From Anaerolineaceae bacterium UBA5404 (GTDB lineage Bacteria > Chloroflexota > Anaerolineae > Anaerolineales > Anaerolineaceae), in NCBI GenBank assembly GCA_002409625.1, contig DHNY01000007.1:1-36002 (forward strand): DNA of 36,002 nucleotides, read 5' to 3'. The number at the start of each line of letters is the position of its first letter. Within the stretch, counting starts at the first letter, position 1. The position numbers were made by a program, and so were the translations under genes. Shown here piece by piece: positions 34,369-36,002 of the stretch. Below the pieces are notes generated by a model. That model did not search any database. It was not told where the DNA came from and saw only the letters and a program-made list of their open reading frames with translations.

Positions 34369-35820
34369 TTATTTTTGAATCTCAAAAGATGAAGACTTTA
34401 TTCTCTCTTCATACAAAAGCATGAGTAATTCCGTGCGATTGTGAACATTAAACTTTTCATAAATGCTTTTCACGAAATATTTGACAGTATTTTCTGTAAT
34501 AAATAAATTAGCTGCAATCTCTTTATTGGTTTTGCCTTTAAGGATCAAACTTACCACTTGCATTTCTCGATCGGAAAGTTGTCCGTAAGTCGCTGTCCTG
34601 TCTATCTCAACAGCTTGTTCTTCATCAGAAAGTTTTGAAAAAGAGCTTAAATAAGTGCGGTTTTTGAGCAAACCAACCAAATGCTTATTTAATGGAGGCA
34701 ATAAAACAAGTGAAACACTTAATAAAATAAGGGCTAAAAGTGCTGGCTCAGGTAGATTGAGCAAACCGCTACCCACTGCGTTTGCCACAACGCCACCGAC
34801 CAAAATGCCAAGTATGTTGGCAGATAACCCAACGCCAAAAACAGTTGCAGGATTGCGATGCAAGTCAATCATCTCACCCAAAATACTCCACCAAAACAGG
34901 TCAAAAATACCACAAGCACCTAACATTAGCGTGTTAATGATTAAATAACTTTTCACATCACGTCCCAAAGCCAAAAAACTCACAAAAGAGGTAGCAATCA
35001 TCGCAATAGCAACGAACAACAGGTAGGTTCTATCGACCCTCTTTGGTAGATTTCTGATTAAAATGAGGGCGATAATGTAAGGAATAGCCCAATACCAACT
35101 CGTAATCCACTCCAAATGTCTAAACGCGGGTTTCACAACCTGGTACATGAGCCCAGAAACAATCGTAATCACAAAAATGAAAATACCCAAAAAGAAGATA
35201 AGCGAACTGATGTTGTATTGTTCTTTTTGCTGTTCTTTAATATCTGGAATTGGCTGGCCGTCAGGCAGATTCAAAGCAAACAAAACCGCAAGCATAAGCA
35301 GCACCATCGAGATGAGCAAACCTGTTTGAGGTGAAATATAAACGGTCACCAAGCTTATTCCAATCATGAGAATGTTTGAAATAATGAGCAAGTCTGCTAC
35401 TGTTTTTATTCTCTCGTTCTTTGGCGTTCCGCTCTTTAAGAAGAACCCCCAGGCAGCAATGCTTGCTCCAGCTAACAGGGATGCCACAACAGTACCAATC
35501 ATCCAGGAAATTGACGGTTTGAAGAAAAACAAAACCGAAACCGCAATGGAAAACAGATAAGTGCTAATGAGCAAACGTTTAGCTGCTCTTTTGGTTTTTA
35601 TAAAAATGCCACAAGAGACCATGCCAATATAGTTAGCTGCTACGTTGCTTGCCACAAGGATGGTCGGATCAAACCGATATAAAGCTGAAAACGAGTAAAG
35701 AATTTGTCCTTCAAATAAAAAGGCGAGCATCCAAGCCGAATAAAAAGCTTGCACAAGCACAGAAAGCTTTCGTTCGTTTGAATGAAACTGTCCAATTTTA
35801 AATGCTTTAATGCCTTTCAA
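34369..35820 (-). CDS. Membrane-embedded LuxR-type regulator (MFS-like N-terminus)
   Basis: The 483-residue protein has a polytopic N-terminal region of about 400 residues with roughly twelve hydrophobic segments, resembling a major-facilitator bundle, and a C-terminal LuxR/GerE helix-turn-helix (SDREMQVVSLILKGKTNKEI, then ITENTVKYFVKSIYEKFNVHNR). The most likely role is a one-component membrane sensor-regulator, with the transporter-like part sensing a ligand or membrane state and the HTH binding DNA; this is inference. Similar 12-helix LuxR proteins are numerous in Coriobacteriia. The start is TTG at 35820, preceded by AGGAAGAG about eight bases upstream. No target operon is evident apart from the neighbouring rpoC leader. 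Confidence 0.85.
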   Translation of the reverse strand: MKGIKAFKIGQFHSNERKLSVLVQAFYSAWMLAFLFEGQILYSFSALYRFDPTILVASNVAANYIGMVSCGIFIKTKRAAKRLLISTYLFSIAVSVLFFFKPSISWMIGTVVASLLAGASIAAWGFFLKSGTPKNERIKTVADLLIISNILMIGISLVTVYISPQTGLLISMVLLMLAVLFALNLPDGQPIPDIKEQQKEQYNISSLIFFLGIFIFVITIVSGLMYQVVKPAFRHLEWITSWYWAIPYIIALILIRNLPKRVDRTYLLFVAIAMIATSFVSFLALGRDVKSYLIINTLMLGACGIFDLFWWSILGEMIDLHRNPATVFGVGLSANILGILVGGVVANAVGSGLLNLPEPALLALILLSVSLVLLPPLNKHLVGLLKNRTYLSSFSKLSDEEQAVEIDRTATYGQLSDREMQVVSLILKGKTNKEIAANLFITENTVKYFVKSIYEKFNVHNRTELLMLLYEERIKSSSFEIQK

Positions 35821-36002
35821 AGTCGCTTCTCTTCCTGGAAGTTTAAAAGATATATGTTTATTAGGTCTGAGAAAAATAAAACTTCCAAAAATTCATCGAT
35901 GGATTTTTGCAAACAAGCCAGGATTATAAACCTGGATTGCTACTTCTATTTTATCATTATTAATCAAAAAAACAGCGTTTTGAATGGGTTCAATACATGT
36001 GA
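35821..36002 (-). promoter_or_regulatory. Upstream region and putative promoter of the LuxR-type gene
   Basis: On the minus strand TGATAAAAT (35948-35956) is an extended -10, giving a leader of about 120 bases. The leader holds a small inverted repeat, CCAGG/CCTGG, within about 35921-35937. No further gene is visible before the window ends. Confidence 0.5.

Noticed and set aside
1..36002. CRISPR array, transposon or prophage
   Set aside because: No evenly spaced direct repeats, transposase, integrase or phage structural gene was seen on either strand.

Overview
The window reads as a chromosomal stretch of a member of the Chloroflexota, most likely class Anaerolineae. The main clues are the C-terminal tail YLPVILRNFN on the truncated secreted protein at the left edge (a tail type I associate with Chloroflexota exoproteins), a large coiled-coil insert and acidic tail in RpoC, and a mix of housekeeping genes with membrane and lipoprotein genes of an apparently monoderm-like cell. 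This placement is inference from content, with no database search behind it. Almost all of the sequence is coding. I see no insertion sequence, prophage or CRISPR array.

Layout. 1-222 is the end of a secreted protein. 467-4159 is a genome-maintenance operon, yebC-ruvC-trmH-like-ruvA, followed by a divergent mreB paralogue whose ATPase residues look degraded. 4234-4602 is a small membrane zinc-ribbon protein. 4957-9958 is a compact four-gene operon: a membrane-anchored DUF2207-like protein with a seven-cysteine C-terminal tail, a radical SAM/SPASM enzyme with an N-terminal PqqD-like domain, a second PqqD-containing protein that has lost every radical SAM cysteine, and a methyltransferase. 10006-10080 is tRNA-Pro(GGG). 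Then come a YfcE-like phosphoesterase, a TPR membrane protein, a fused NfnAB transhydrogenase, a cold-shock gene, ettA, tRNA-Pro(CGG), a zinc alcohol dehydrogenase, and the divergent pair mutL/uvrC. 21000-26703 holds a 31-residue membrane peptide, a SagB-type oxidoreductase, metG, a YceD-like gene, rdgB, a PhnD-like lipoprotein and a SanA/YdcF-like protein. 26720-33802 holds a type II topoisomerase A subunit (gyrA) and rpoC, both on the minus strand. A membrane-embedded LuxR-type regulator closes the window.

The candidate undescribed system is the operon at 4957-9958. The tail of the DUF2207-like protein (CACACACAGCACACAGGGR) is predicted to lie in the cytoplasm, on the same side as the radical SAM enzyme encoded one base downstream. 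PqqD-like domains usually bind precursor peptides, and here both the active enzyme and its cysteine-less paralogue carry one. The simplest reading is a RiPP-like modification of the Cys tail of a full-size membrane protein, with the dead paralogue acting as an adaptor. This is inferred from architecture and gene order only.

Other points of interest are a divergent pair of apparently leaderless promoters between mutL and uvrC (and a third before the lipoprotein at 25003), an rpoC gene with no rpoB beside it, a perfect hairpin in the rpoC leader, a palindrome over the cold-shock promoter, and a sliding-clamp-like motif at the C-terminus of the topoisomerase subunit.
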